Source: Blastomyces gilchristii SLH14081
Lineage: Eukaryota > Ascomycota > Eurotiomycetes > Onygenales > Ajellomycetaceae
Reading direction: 5' to 3'
Length of the DNA stretch: 64,000 nucleotides
NCBI RefSeq assembly: GCF_000003855.2
Contig: NW_003101681.1
Location: 3,489,344 to 3,553,343 of the forward strand
Below, piece after piece: positions 1-12,100 of the stretch. The translations under genes and the position numbers were made by a program. The notes under the pieces were generated by a model. The model did no database searches, was not told where the DNA came from, and worked only from the letters and a program-made list of their open reading frames with translations. How positions within the stretch are numbered: the stretch's first letter is position 1; the number at the start of each line of letters is the position of its first letter.

Positions 1-1596
1 CTCTTCCGCATTTTCATCGATTAACTCAGAAAATGAACTGAATTGAAATAGACTTCTTGATTGAAATGAAAATAATTATTTAAAGAAAATACTCTTTTAT
101 CTATACAAACTATATTCACTGATTAAAAATCAATGTTCTTTATTAAATATTGAGAAAGTTTCTCATGAGAAGATATGTCTCTGAAGAGATAAGCTTGAAT
201 CTCTCATAGACTTGTAAATAAGTGAACTATTTAAAGAGAGAGAATATAAATAGTATTTAAAAAAGATCTCTATAATTAATATAAAAGATGCTATTCTGAT
301 CTACTCAGATAACTTAAAAAATAAGAATTTAAACAGATTAGATATAGACATTGCTTATACTGAAGATAATATTAATTTTATCTCAGATTTCTGAAACTTA
401 GACAGTGAATCTGAAGTCTTTGATGCTGAACTATTTATAATAGTAACAGCTTTCAAACTTATTGAAATAAAATCTTATAAAAGAGAAAATAGTTTCAAAG
501 AGCTATGAATATTCTCTGATAGTCAAGCTGCTTTGAAAAGACTTAGAAATAGTCAAATTTATCATGATCAAATAAATCTTGAACTGATTTTAAATTCTGT
601 TTTAAAAATTCAAAAGAGAAGAATATCAAAACTGATAATTCATCTAGACTATGTTCCTGCTTATATGAATATTCATGACAATGAATTAACTGATTCAGTG
701 ATAAAAAAGAGTTGAGAATTAAGCAGATCTATTCAAAAAACAGTTTTCTGATCTTTTATAAAGAGAAAGATAAAAGAATCTTGTTTAAATAAATGAAATA
801 AAAGCTGACAGAAATAAAAGAAGAGTATACATTATTCAAGATTTAAAACAAAATTCAAGTGAAAATCTTGTTTAATTAAATGTAAAAAGAAAATATTCTC
901 ATCTATAATTCAGCTGAAACTGAGACATAGTTATTTCAAATCTTATATACAAAGATTTGATAATAGATTTGATTCAATACAATGATCATTCTGCAATATA
1001 AATGAAAATTCTGAGTATATTATAATACACTATGTATTATACATTAGTCTCAGAGTCAGATTGAAAGAGAACTATAATTTAAATCAATTAAATATAAGGT
1101 TCTTATTTTCAACTGAGACAGGAATTAAATACTTAATAGACTTTCTATCAGAAACTCAAGTAGCTACAAGAAAATAGCCGAATTCAGATATATCTGAATA
1201 TGAAGAGGTGGAAATTGATCAGATATATTCTGTTGCAACAGCTATATACTATCTTTTAATAATTTTATTTTATTATAATCTCTCTTTACTTTACTTTTTT
1301 CTATGCTGTTCTTTTCTATCTACTTATTTAATGTATCTATCTTTAAGCCTTTGTTCTTATTTCTTTTGTCATGATAGTTTCAAATGATATCAAAGTATTA
1401 AAAGGTGTTAAAATACTGTAATTTGTAAAGAGTTTTTATATTCTGAGCTGAAATTTTCCGATTTTATATATCTGAAATTGATAAATATATAATAGTTAAC
1501 TATATAGATATTAGAAAAACCCTGAGAACTAAAAGTTCTCAGGTAGATATCATAGTCTCTGACTGCATACATCTAGAATTGAATAATAATAATAAT
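1..1596 (+). mobile_element. LINE copy A (Tad1-like), 3' part
   Basis: This is the C-terminal part of LINE ORF2 plus the 3' UTR, and the left side lies outside the window. It aligns throughout with the better preserved LINE E from about 57990 to 59590. RNase H-like blocks are visible near 290-720, including the region matching the VPAHMNIHGNELTDSA block of copy E, with a cysteine/histidine cluster near 980-1040. Many TGA and TAA codons interrupt the frame, so it is dead. The 3' UTR carries the family's 23-base hairpin (1521-1543) and an (AAT)n tail at about 1582-1596. It lies inside the reverse transcriptase of gypsy family 1 copy A, which resumes at about 1597. Confidence 0.88.
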
Positions 1597-2520
1597 GATA
1601 GTAATCTGAATAATATCTTGATCTTTTTAAACCTATACAATGAACATCTGGAGTATCTTGATAAAGTGCTTCTAGATTATAACTCTAACAGAGTATAATC
1701 TCTATATCAAATCAATCATGTGTGTGTTTAAAACAGAAGAGTTGAAGTTTATAGAACATGTGATAACTGATAACTGTATACACATCATCTCATAGAAGTT
1801 GAATGTTATAGTAAATTAACTGTGACTGAGAAATGTATATCATGTATAACAGTTTCTTAAGTTGATCTCATACTATTACAGATTTATCAAAAATTTCACA
1901 TGAATAGCTGCATCACTCTCAGATCTCTTAAGAGAAATAGATGCAAATCTGTGAAAGAAGAAGATTCATTCAATCATCTGAAATACTGTGTATGAAGAGG
2001 TATTTCTTATACTGAGAGAGTGTGTAATAACATTCTCAGTACTTATTTACACAAATCACAATAAATCTCTGTATATTGAGATAGATATATTTAAATAAGC
2101 TATCAGAGATGCTTCTCTGCAGATAAGTAAGAACAGCAAGCTACACTCAGTTATATACAATGATAGAAAACTATCAGATACTGAACTCAGTTACTCAGTG
2201 TATGAGAAGAAATTGCTGATAATCAACCACACTGATATTATGAGAAATATATATTGACAAGAATAATATAATAACAATGATCACAGATTATGAAAACCAT
2301 ATCTATCTACAATTAACAATGAATCCTTTCAAACATTTAGTATATTGAATCTCAGAGTTTCAACTATATAATCTTGGTTTAAAATACTGACAGAAATCAG
2401 GCACTGTAATATCTGATGCAATCAGTTGCAGATCTGATTTCATGAGTGAGAGTTCAGTGAATCAGATATAAGAGAAGTTTTAATTAAACACACTGAGAGA
2501 ATGTAAGAAATCAGAATAAG
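1597..2520 (+). pseudogene. gypsy family 1 RT (C-terminal end) and RNase H, copy A
   Basis: The first residues after the LINE A insertion read NNILIF, the place of the catalytic YLDDI motif, so both aspartates are now asparagine. The thumb follows (LDKV, then the F-x-E-HV block), then an RNase H domain with a TDY/TDH-type motif near 2280. Stops are frequent. Function is inferred from collinearity with copies B and C. Confidence 0.75.
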
Positions 2521-2529
2521 TGAATACAA

Positions 2530-4080
2530 TGATTGATCACTGAAAGAATGATAAAGTGTCAGATGATAAGCATCTTATAGAGATAGTAGAAGAGATGCTT
2601 CTAAACTTCAAGCTGAGAAAATTGAAAAATGATCTTATATTCTACTGTGATATTGAATACACAGAGACGCTCTATCTGAAACAATTATTTAGATATAACT
2701 TGATAACTCACATGCATAAGAAATTCAGTCACTTAGAAAGCTTTCAACTCATAAGTCTGTTTCAATTAAGAGTGTACTGATCAAGCATAACTGACAACAT
2801 TCAGATATACATTCACAAGTAGACTGACCGTATGACCGTGTCTGAGATCAGAACCAGAATATTTGATGCTTTCATTATCAATTTAATTGATCTCATTACA
2901 TGGTTTTAAGATTAGATAGTAGTCTTATACTGTTTCAGTGAGACTTACTGTCTACTCTTGTCACATTTGTCAAATGAGACCATGATTTTCACTTCTTAAT
3001 TTAAAGTCTTTTTATTGCTTTAAATGACTTTAAATCTTATTTGAGCATTATCAAAAAGTGTTACTTTTTAAAAAATTAAAAATAGTCTGAAAAAAACCTT
3101 AAAATCTCTAAAAATAGTAATTTTATCTCATGAATGAGATTAAATAACATCAAATAAGACCACTTTCTTATTTTTTCTAAGTTATAGTCTCATTGTGAGA
3201 TCTGATGAATAGTCACTTTGCATGTTTTTTTAAGGATTAGTTCCAGCGGGATTCACGCTAAGAAATGTATGAGATCAGATCAAATGAGACTAAATATGAA
3301 ATTCATGATCCCGGCGGCCAGTCTACTCACAGGTGCCTGACTTACCAGGTTGTGAAAGATTTTAAGAAAGGATGAGATTACAAGAAAGTACAATATGAGG
3401 TGAAAAGTATAATACAGCTGTTTAAGCAATGAGAGATGAATCTCATATACATATTACTGCAAACATCAAATGGAAATTATTGAATAAATTGCTGCTATTG
3501 ACTACACTGCTGACTGATCAGTTGTGAAAGAAGTTTCAGAGACAACTGAGAAGAGAGTAGCAAAGTTCTTACATAATGAGATCTATATCAACTATGAAAT
3601 ATCACATGAAATTCTAACTGATAACAGTGTCAATCTTGTAGAAGAAGCAGTGAGACATTTTATAAGCCAGTTGCAGATAAGATATTGTAGAAGAATCTTA
3701 TATCACCTGCAGATAAACAGAAAGATGAAATACTTGACTGAAATTCTGAGTAACATGCTGATGAAATATCTAGTGAGTAAGTCTACAAGATTATGAAATG
3801 AATATCTCAGACAGAAACTATTAATCATGCAAATTCAGCAGTATGCAGTCTTTAAGCACTTACTATTCTATCTCTAATATGAATTGTATCTGCACATTCT
3901 GAAGAATGCTTTCAAAACAATGAAAGAGAAAATAACAATTGTAGAAGCAGCAGTCACAGACACAGAATCAAGATTGAAAGAGATTACTCATGTATGTGTA
4001 AAAGCTAATAAGTTACTTCAGAGCTGAGCAATTCAATGAAAAAGAATATGAGAGTTACTAGTTAAGAAATCAAGTCTCAA
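2530..4080 (+). pseudogene. gypsy family 1 integrase, copy A (split by a MITE)
   Basis: The zinc-binding N-terminal region runs at about 2556-2780 (THMHKKFSHLES block). It is interrupted by the 506-bp MITE at 2820-3325 and resumes at about 3326 with the cysteine pair region. The catalytic core follows: ITAIDYTAD-like first Asp near 3490, EILTDN with the second Asp near 3610, and the third acidic region at NRKMKYLTEIL near 3720-3745. A long C-terminal tail extends to about 4080. This is a DDE-type retroviral integrase by family knowledge. It is inactive because of the insertion and the stops. Confidence 0.75.
2820..3325 (+). mobile_element. 506-bp hAT-like MITE, copy 1
   Basis: It starts TAGACTGACCG and ends CCGGCGGCCAGTCTA, so the termini form a short inverted repeat (TAGACTG/CAGTCTA) with imperfect extension. 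Flanking 8-bp duplications are TTCACAAG (2812-2819) and CTCACAGG (3326-3333), differing only by transitions. The uninterrupted integrase of copy B shows the empty site. There is no ORF. The 8-bp duplication points to the hAT superfamily. Confidence 0.9.
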
Positions 4081-5040
4081 GATGAGAATATATATTCTTA
4101 TATACAATGAGAGTTCTGAACAGTTTTCATCTATATAATTTAAGCTCTATAAAATACTTAAATCACATTCTCTGAGATTATATGCATTGAAAGAATCAGA
4201 GAGACAGATCTTATACAACTTAATAAATAATTTATATCTTATAGAGACAAAGATACAAGATCTGAGCAGATTATAATTATTCACAGCACTATTATTCATG
4301 TTGAAAAAGAAGAGACTTATAATTGAAAAGTCTTATCAAGTAAGAGAAATCATAGATGCTTATAAATAAGATGATCTCACTTATTCTGATCTTTTCATAA
4401 TAATAAGAAAAGAATGAGAAGTAATGCAGAAATCAGATGAATATCACACTTTAATAAGTGATAAAACTGTAGCTGACTGTATAATATTATACTGCAGATA
4501 GCAGATACAATATGAAAAAGAGTGATCTCAGAGCAGCAGACTTGCATATGAGTCAGATCACAGAAGAAAAGAAGATTCAAAGTTAAATTTCACTGTTTAT
4601 ATCAGTTCAATTACAGAGATAACAGAGAATAAAGCATCTGAAACATTAATAAATATATAAGACTAAGTTATCTCAACTTCTGAGAATGCTCAGAGATCAG
4701 ATGAGATTAGTTTTGATAAGCTATTCACTATAGTAGTCTGAGCAGGTGAAGAGAGATAATATAATATAAAAGACAGAATCACAAGAGTGAAAGCTGCTGA
4801 GCCTAGTCATTGATCACTGTATTATACACAGATTATGTAAGAGTAGTAACTAGCAGACTAAGAAAAAGTGTAAGAAACAAAAAGAAAATAACTCAAGAGA
4901 TAATGACGTAGTTATCAATAATGAGAATCAGCTGTAAAAAGATAAATGTTATTATACACACTCTGTTCCTTTTCATATGTCATATATTAACCTATTTTTC
5001 AACACCACACCACCTGAAAAATGCCAAAACAAAGGAAATT
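4081..5040 (+). other. gypsy family 1 copy A, region between integrase and antisense ORF
   Basis: This stretch is homologous to 23000-23990 of copy B and 38545-40575 of copy C. On the plus strand it holds scattered reading frame that looks like a degraded C-terminal extension of pol. A tract near 4700-4760 that could encode an SDEISFDRLFT-like run is conserved among copies. I recognise no chromodomain here. Confidence 0.5.
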
Positions 5041-6540
5041 TCAAAACTTGAGATTCACAAGAAATTTGAGAGCTGCAAGCCGCTCTTGTAACAATGCTGC
5101 ACACACCTCTGATTCTTCTATCACTCTGTGTATGACATTAATGTTATTTATTACAAGATTGACTAAAATGTCAATATAAAAATCTGTACACATGAATACA
5201 GAAAAATTGAAAGAGGGTGCAGAACCTGCAGAACCAGAAGTTAGAGTAGAAAAGACAGAGATAAGAGAGAATAAAAAAGACAGAGAAGAGAGTGCAGACA
5301 GATCAGATAAATAATACCAGAAGTTACTCAAAGTTAAACATCTGTAATCTGATATGTATATAATTTCTTTCACAGAGAAGAAGGAAAAAACAATGAAAGA
5401 AGCGTAAAAGTGAAAGAGAGTAGTCTCAGCAGCATTATTATCTATAGAAATTAAAATAATCTCTGACACTGAAGCAACTAAGAACCATTATTAGTGCATA
5501 AAATTATAAAAAAAGAGATAAGAATAATTACTGAATAAACAATCACTAGTCTTAAAAGTTGTATACATAATTACAACACCTACAAGGCTTCTCAGAAAGA
5601 GAGAAAGAGACACAGAGAAATGTAGAAAGCAGAACATAATATACAAACAGCTCATTTTCATGACAATATCTCAGACAAGACATATAAGCCTCACATTCAC
5701 AGATATAGAAGAGTATGACATCTGCATTTCGATTTCTGAACACATAGATATTCTTCATCGGCATCACAAAGTCAGAAAATAGATATCAGAGAATAGGCTG
5801 ATACAGGTCTATTATTTCAAAGAAATTTATCTCCGCAGATATACTTATAATATTGAATTTAATAGTTGTTAAAAGTTTCTTGATATCTGTGAATACTATG
5901 ACTTCATGCATAATACAACTCATAATGGGTTCTCCTAGAAAAGTTAGTGTTAGAAAAGAAGATGAAAAAGAAAAGACTTACACTCTTAACACTGTTAAGA
6001 AGAGAGGTAATTCTTCAGTATAAATACATAATTATCTTATTATAAATATTTAAAATGAATGTAATAATCAGTGTCTGTGACTGAGCTTTAGATAGTCATG
6101 TCATACATAATCTTCATGTAATAAATTATTCTAGAGATTGATAAAAAGAGCAGAAGTATACACACTGAGAAATGTAATTTACTAAGTCTATAAAACATCT
6201 TCTTGAAATAAGAAGAGCTAGTAATAGCAGCTGAAGTAGTAGAGGCAGACAGAGCAGAGATAGCAAAGACAGAGATAGAAGAGGTAGAAGTAGTAAGAGT
6301 GAGAGAACAGAATGCAGAAACAAGTGTAGAAGATTGAGAGAGAGTAATAGAAGAGATAGAGAGAGATATAGAAGACTCAGTTATACATAACACAGGTAAT
6401 TTCTTTATTAACACATTCTTCAAGTTCTCAATTAATAATTCAATATTAAAGTGTTCACTATTATTGATAGATATAGATCTAACAATACATGAAGATTCTA
6501 TATAAATATAAACAAATAAATCAGTATCTGCATCTACATA
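5041..6540 (-). pseudogene. Antisense multi-part ORF of gypsy family 1, copy A
   Basis: It runs opposite to pol and is collinear with 37042-38543 (copy C) and 22387-22989 (copy B). Three open blocks are seen. Block 1 (about 6540-6088) has an acidic start, then KKLPVLC, a Ser/Thr-rich tract and a hydrophobic basic tail. Block 2 (about 5900-5552) is cysteine-rich (ICECEAYMSCLRYC). Block 3 (5469-5041) has a Ser-rich stretch and ends RLAALKFLVNLKF followed by TGA. Between blocks 1 and 2 a pyrimidine-rich tract ending TTTTCTAG could be a 3' splice site. I do not recognise the protein. Conservation in three copies suggests a real accessory ORF, now broken. Confidence 0.55.
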
Positions 6541-7061
6541 AAAATCATGTCAAAAAATACAATCAGATACTCACTAAAAGAAACAAAAGTTAAGAGTGTA
6601 TAAGAAGATAAAGAAAATATATTATTCATAATAATATATTCTGATAATCATTAAAAAACAAGTTCTGATCATATTTCATAAGACATTTCACTTACTACTA
6701 ATCAACTGCCTGATATGAGTACTATAATAATACTTGTTTTAAAAATAAGAGATCATTATAAGAAATATATACAATATTATAGATTAACAGATGAAAAGTA
6801 TTGAATAAAAGAGAGAGTAGAAATCTCATATAAGATAATAATATTTCATAATAACAATAACAGAGATAATAATTAAAGATTGAAAAAGTTAGTAAATAAG
6901 TAACATAATATAGTGAAAGTTTCTTCGTGAGAGTGTATGTAAGAGACTAGTCAAATCAGAGATAGACTGTATAATTGTGAATATTAGCAGTATGCTAATC
7001 CGCATGAAGCTAGGCCTTATACTATAGTTATATAAGTATGACAGAATCTGATAAGAGAGAA

Positions 7062-7220
7062 TCTAATTTAGAAGAATATATAATTACTGCATAATAATAC
7101 AGCTGCTTCTGAATAAGCTTACAAATGTAAAGAAGCTCTAGTGACCGCTAATTAATTTATATATAAGAAGTCAGTGTATGTCTATAATTATACGCTGAGT
7201 CAAGCAATCTTTGAATCATA
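7062..7220 (+). repeat. 3' LTR of gypsy family 1 copy A
   Basis: This 159-bp LTR is recognised by alignment with the 175-bp LTRs of copy B. Its right end reads CTTTGAATCATA, matching the family terminus CTTTGAATCACA. It is heavily mutated. The partner LTR lies left of the window. Confidence 0.7.
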
Positions 7221-8035
7221 AATCAGATAATCTATACAGAGAAAGATCTTACTCTTATTAATGAGATTCTTCTAATAGAGAATAGACAGCTATAGTAAGT
7301 ACTTAATCAAGAGAGAAGATGTTATAAGTGTAATAGAGTAATAAGATTACTAGATTTTTTAAATTCATTATTAATACAGTTCATTTCATTATTAAAGATA
7401 TAGATAATATATAACAAAATAATAACTTCTGAAGCTATTAAAATGAATAAGCAGACTTATAAGAAGAATACTAAGTTATAACATACTATTCTTACGAAAC
7501 AGAAGAAGATAGATATTATACAGAAGAGAATGAAGTGAGAGACAGCTGATCAGATAGTGAAATAGTAATAAGATATAAATAAGACTGTAAGAGATACTTA
7601 ACAGCAGATTGAAAAGAAGCTTAGAGATGTAAAAAAGACTCAAGAGTAAATAGAGAAGACAGAATAAGCTACTATACAGTAGTAATCACAGTTAAATAAG
7701 AAAAAGATTAAAGAATTTAAAAATTATCTTTCTAATTAGAAAAGTAGATTCTTGATTTTATAAAGAGTAATTAAATCACATTTTCAGAGCTCTGTTAAAG
7801 TACTCACAGATTCACTGTTAGAGAAATCTGATAATATTGCAATCTCTACTGATTTAATAACTGCTTACTCAGCGAATCTGTCTTTATTCAAGACTTTATA
7901 TTCTAAGTAAGTTATTAAGTTAAATAAATATCTACAGAAATACCTGTATACTTTTATATAAAATTTTGTATATATATTTTCATTATATAATATATCATTT
8001 TATAATCTAATTGCATTGTTGAGATATTGTTGAAA
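7221..8035 (+). pseudogene. Degraded ORF, possibly the C-terminal tail of a pogo-like transposase
   Basis: Reading through stops, one frame gives ENRQL near 7280, then a long Lys/Gln/Glu-rich predicted coiled coil between about 7440 and 7740. In many fungal pogo/Fot1-like transposases an ENxxL(R)xxL helix followed by a basic, Ala/Gln/Lys-rich helical tail forms the C-terminus, which is why I suggest it. No DDE catalytic motif is in the window; it would lie to the left, beyond gypsy copy A, which inserted into this sequence. From about 7930 to 8035 there is only AT-rich DNA. Confidence 0.35.
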
Positions 8036-8121
8036 ATATTTCATTATAATGATGGCGAAATGACGGGTGTTAAGTGTAAGCAGGCGTTGAGTGATTGATC
8101 ACGTTACTGTAAAAAGCTACA
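8036..8121. other. Host intergenic DNA, left part of a split locus
   Basis: Base composition changes sharply here: GGCGAAATGACGGG and GTAAGCAGGCG retain CpG and GG. It ends with CTACA, the target duplication of the family 2 element that follows. The other half of the empty site begins at 14774, so this is the upstream flank of the host gene at 15336. Confidence 0.7.
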
Positions 8122-8392
8122 TGTAACAGGCCTACACTGAATAGATTGGTATAATATATAAATCTTATATAACAAAAGTAAAAACCATTAGAGAAGGAAA
8201 ATAAAAAGAGAAAGTATAAGAATCAGTGATAAGAGTAGATATTTATACATATATGAGATGAAGCTTCATGATGAAAGAATAGAAACTTCATGAATTCTTC
8301 AGCTGAGAATCAGTGACTGAGAATCAGGGCTTTCAGCAGAAATCTATAAAGTGTAATCAGAATAGTCTTATAATCAGACACAGTCTGTCACA
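8122..8392 (-). repeat. 3' LTR of gypsy family 2 copy 1
   Basis: On the minus strand the element's 3' LTR ends GGCCTGTTACA, bounded by CTACA. Its inner part (8275-8392) is strongly mutated compared with the partner LTR at 14655-14773, whereas its outer end (8122-8155) is the less mutated of the two. Confidence 0.92.
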
Positions 8393-8399
8393 TTAATTT

Positions 8400-10900
8400 C
8401 TTCTTTTCAGATGTGATATTGTGTGTAGTTCTCATCAGTCAAGAGTCACTGTATCAGATAGTGTGAAGTCTGAGGTTCAGATTGAAAGATAATAATCAAC
8501 TCATTTTACAAGATATTATCAGTCACAGCTGCAGAGTCTCTTATTAAGAATATCTTCAATCTCTGATTCAAGTTCCTTATCTTCTTCTATGATCTCTGAT
8601 GACTGTCAGTTAAAAGTCATTTGAGAAGGAAATGAATCGGTGATAGCATGATAGAGTAAATGTGTATGAAAGATATTATCAATCTCTGACAAGATGTTAA
8701 GACAGTAGTTATAACTGTCTAGAACTTCTATTACTTTGTATTTAATATGATGATAATTCAGTGTATAAGATGAGTATATAATCTGTATATTGTTAAGATT
8801 CAATTATATATGATCTTCTATTCTATACTGCTTAGTGAGGTCTTATCAGACATTGACTTAGTTCTCTTAATCTTATTTAGTACTTATCATGAAAGCTTCT
8901 GCTCAGTCATAAGCCTCTCAGAGTTTTATTATTATGTTATCAGCAATCTGAATCAGACTGCAGAGATTTGATGTGAACTATATAATCTCTAGAAGATTTA
9001 ACACTTTCATGTAATAACTGTGTACAAGAAAGAACAGGCTTACATCTATTGAGACAGTATCTTGGCCATTAATTACAATAGCTGTGTGTAGAAGAAGATC
9101 ACATCAATCATCTTATAGATAATTACAAAACTCACAAAGATAATTTTTACAGTCTGAATTATCTGTTCTGATGCATTATCAGTCTTGAAGTGATAAGTAG
9201 TTAATAAACAGTGTATAATCTTGAGAACTTGACAGATTCTTGTTCAGAGAGTGCTCATAAATTGACAGTCTTGATCTTATACTATAGATCTGAGCAATTC
9301 ATACATTCAATAGAATGAGCTTTGTAGAAAGACTTCAGTAACTTATTCAGTATATATCTTATTGTAAGATTTTCATATAATATCTTTTCTCAATCAGTCA
9401 ATGATGATCAGAATATTCTTATCACTCTTACTCTTAGAGAGATTGATAGCTAAGTTAATAAGTACATCTCATTAGATTTTATCAGATATATTAAGTGATT
9501 TCAGTAGATCTTTTCTACAATTATTTCATAAGATGATAGAGAAACAATAGTTACAGTTTCAGACAAAGTGTCTGATGCTGCTTGATATCTCAGGTCAGTA
9601 GAACTCTTGAGAGACTATTCAATATAATTGCTTATAATTGAAGTGACTAGACTGGCCGCCGGGACCATGAATTTCACATTTGATCCCATTTGATCTGGTC
9701 CCATACATTTCTTGGCGTGAATCCCGCTGGGACTAGTCATTAAAAAAACATGCAAAGTGACTATATATCAGATCTTAAAATGGAACCATGACTTGAAAAA
9801 AATGAGAAAGTGATCTCATTTAATCTCATTTAGTCTCATTCTTGATATAAAGTTACTATTTTTAGACATTTTAAGATTTTCTTTAGACTATTTTTAATTT
9901 TTTAAAAAGTAACACTTTTTGATAACACTCAAATGAGATTTAAAGTCATTTAAAGCAATAACAATAATTTAAATTGAGAAGTGGAAATCATGGTCTCATT
10001 TGGAAAATGTGACAAGAGTAGACAGTAAGTCTCACTGAAACAGTATGAACCTACTATCTAATGTTAAAACTGGGTAATGAGATCAGTCGAATTGATAATG
10101 AGACTATCAAAAAATCTGATTCTGGTCTCAGACACGGTCACACGGTCAGTCTAGAAGTGACTGATTATATGCAAATTATACATCTCTTGTATTATTCTAG
10201 TGTGTAAGAGTTCAGAATGAAGAACTCAGTGTCATTCACACAATCACAGACTATTATTATTATTGATTGAGTATTCTGAGATGCTGATTCTTAGATATAC
10301 TTCTGAGAAGAATCAGAGTGCTTCTTGATATACTGTCTCAGTGAGTGTTTAAAAAAGTCTATCAGTCTGAGCTGCTGTATGTCACAATTTATTCAGTGTA
10401 GTTTTAAAAGAAGTTGAAATATCAGTGACAGTTCTAATCAGAGAAGTGTGTATAGTGTTATAAGTAGTGTCATTATGATTAACTAGGATTTTCAGATTTA
10501 AGAGCTGATGCTCTCAGTTTATTCAGTGAGTGTCTATTACATTGAAGGATATATCTTACTCTCATTATATGAGAGCATCTATTCTCAAGTGCTGCCTGCT
10601 AGAGCAGTAGTGTATTATGAAATGAAAACAGCTTAATAGCTCAGATTATTACATCTGTCATTCAGTAAGTTTATAAGTGATTATAAGATACTTGAGATTC
10701 TTGTAATCTGTCATTATCTTAAATTTGAAGACACTTCAGAGCTCAGAGTCTCATTCTTTCAGATAGTGTACTATTGTAAGAAGTTTCTTATTATAGATCT
10801 CATAGTTGTATTCAGCAAGGCTTAGTTTCTTAGACATGAAGACATATAATTATAAGATATTTTTATTATTATATGATAATGTAACTCTCTCTGTAATATA
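8400..10900 (-). pseudogene. Family 2 copy 1 RNase H, integrase and chromodomain remnants (split by a MITE)
   Basis: The minus strand at 8803-8606 gives NNIQIIYSSYTLNYHHIKYK and the following HTHLLYHAI block, typical of the SH3-like integrase C-terminus (LDxxxNIxTxRPSxKLdxK). The chromodomain remnant lies at about 8400-8600 and is clearer in copy 2 (EWKIENILDKRS, YLVKWVGYDYPTWTP). The integrase core occupies about 8830-9640 and continues beyond the MITE at 9648-10153. RNase H lies at about 10300-10900. Stops are present throughout. Confidence 0.65.
9648..10153 (-). mobile_element. 506-bp hAT-like MITE, copy 2
   Basis: It is flanked by perfect 8-bp duplications GAAGTGAC (9640-9647 and 10154-10161). 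Termini are TAGACTGGCCGCC and CGGTCAGTCTA. It is exactly as long as the other three copies and inserted in the integrase region of family 2 copy 1. There is no ORF. Confidence 0.93.
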
Positions 10901-12100
10901 GTCAGAGAAGTCATCTTTAATAACTATTTTATAATCAGAGTTAAATATTATTAGTAGAGAGATATTAATGAATATTTTCTTCATCTATATAAATGCAGCT
11001 TCAGTATTTACTGATCATTGAAATACTTAGTTCTTCTTGATAAGTTGTATAAGTGATCTAAAAATATCTCAGAAGTTTCATATAACTCACTGATATAAGT
11101 TAGTGAATTCAATGACACTTTATACATCTTTCACAGTGTATGAAGTCTGTTATTCAAGAATAGCAGAGATCTTTTCAGAATTCATTTGAATTCTCTTATC
11201 AGCTTCTATGATAAAATCTAGATATTTTATACTCTTAACTTTAAAGTTACACTTGTCTATGTCTATCAGTAGTTCTTCTTCTTGTAGTTATTATAGTACT
11301 CTTTGTACATGCTCTGGATATTCTTTTCTCAACTCATCAGTAAATATGAGAATATTATCAAGATAAGTAGATAAAAACTCATTAAGAAAATCTCAGAGTG
11401 CTTAGTTAATATACTTCTGAAATGTATTAAGAGTATTAGTCAATTCAAAAGATGTGACTACTCATTTAAAGATATTATATTGTGTTTAAAATACTGTAAG
11501 TCACTCATCTTCTTTGATGATATAAATCATATGAAAAGCAGTGATAACATCTAGCTTTATAAACTATTGAGCTTCTTCAATATGAGTTAGAGTTTCATTG
11601 ATAAGAAATAAGAAATAGCAGTCTTTCTTTCTTAATCTGTTCAGTTCTTAATAGTTTACACAGAATTGCAGTCTCTTATCTGATTTCTTTATAAAGAGAA
11701 TAGAAGCTGGAGTGAGAGAGTTACTAATATATATAAATTCTTTATTTAACAGATTATTGAGTGTCTTTTGAAGAAGAAGAAGTTCATCTCAGAATATATT
11801 ATAAAGAGCGTCTCAAGATAATTCAGATTTCTTATCATTCTTCTTTTCTAACTTAATACTGTGATCTATATCTCAGTCTTATAAGAGAAGTAGATTTGTA
11901 ACATTATCTTGTCAGAAGATATCTAGATATTCATAATATTATTAAGAGAGTTTTGTATGAGAGTCTGTTATTATAATATAGAATAACATTTCTAGAGCTT
12001 TTTTAATATTGATCAGACTGATAAAGTAGATTGTTATATAATTCTACTATCAGTGATCTTATCAGTAATCTTATCAGTAACTTCTTTTTCAGAGTATTTT
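10900..12100 (-). pseudogene. Family 2 copy 1 reverse transcriptase remnant
   Basis: Reading on the minus strand, the catalytic motif near 11350-11380 reads STYLDNILIFTDEL, so the second aspartate of YLDD is asparagine. The upstream block corresponds to MSQDELLLLQKTLNNLL of copy 2. Function is known from the family; this copy is inactive because of stops and the catalytic change. Confidence 0.72.

Larger units (their letters stand above)
1597..7220 (+). mobile_element. Ty3/gypsy family 1, copy A (5' end beyond the window)
   Basis: This plus-strand LTR retrotransposon lacks its left part, which is cut off by LINE A and the window edge. In order it holds the end of the reverse transcriptase, RNase H, a MITE at 2820-3325, integrase, an antisense ORF and a 3' LTR. 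It is collinear with the complete copy B (21686-29046, other strand). All coding parts are riddled with TGA stops. The 3' LTR is followed by AATC; the matching 5' duplication is outside the window. Family 1 insertions elsewhere in the window have 4-bp target duplications. Confidence 0.85.

Noticed and set aside
2820..3325. Tc1/mariner-type element with a TA target duplication, because both ends read TA.
   Set aside because: All four copies show 8-bp duplications outside the TA, two of them perfect, which fits hAT and not mariner.
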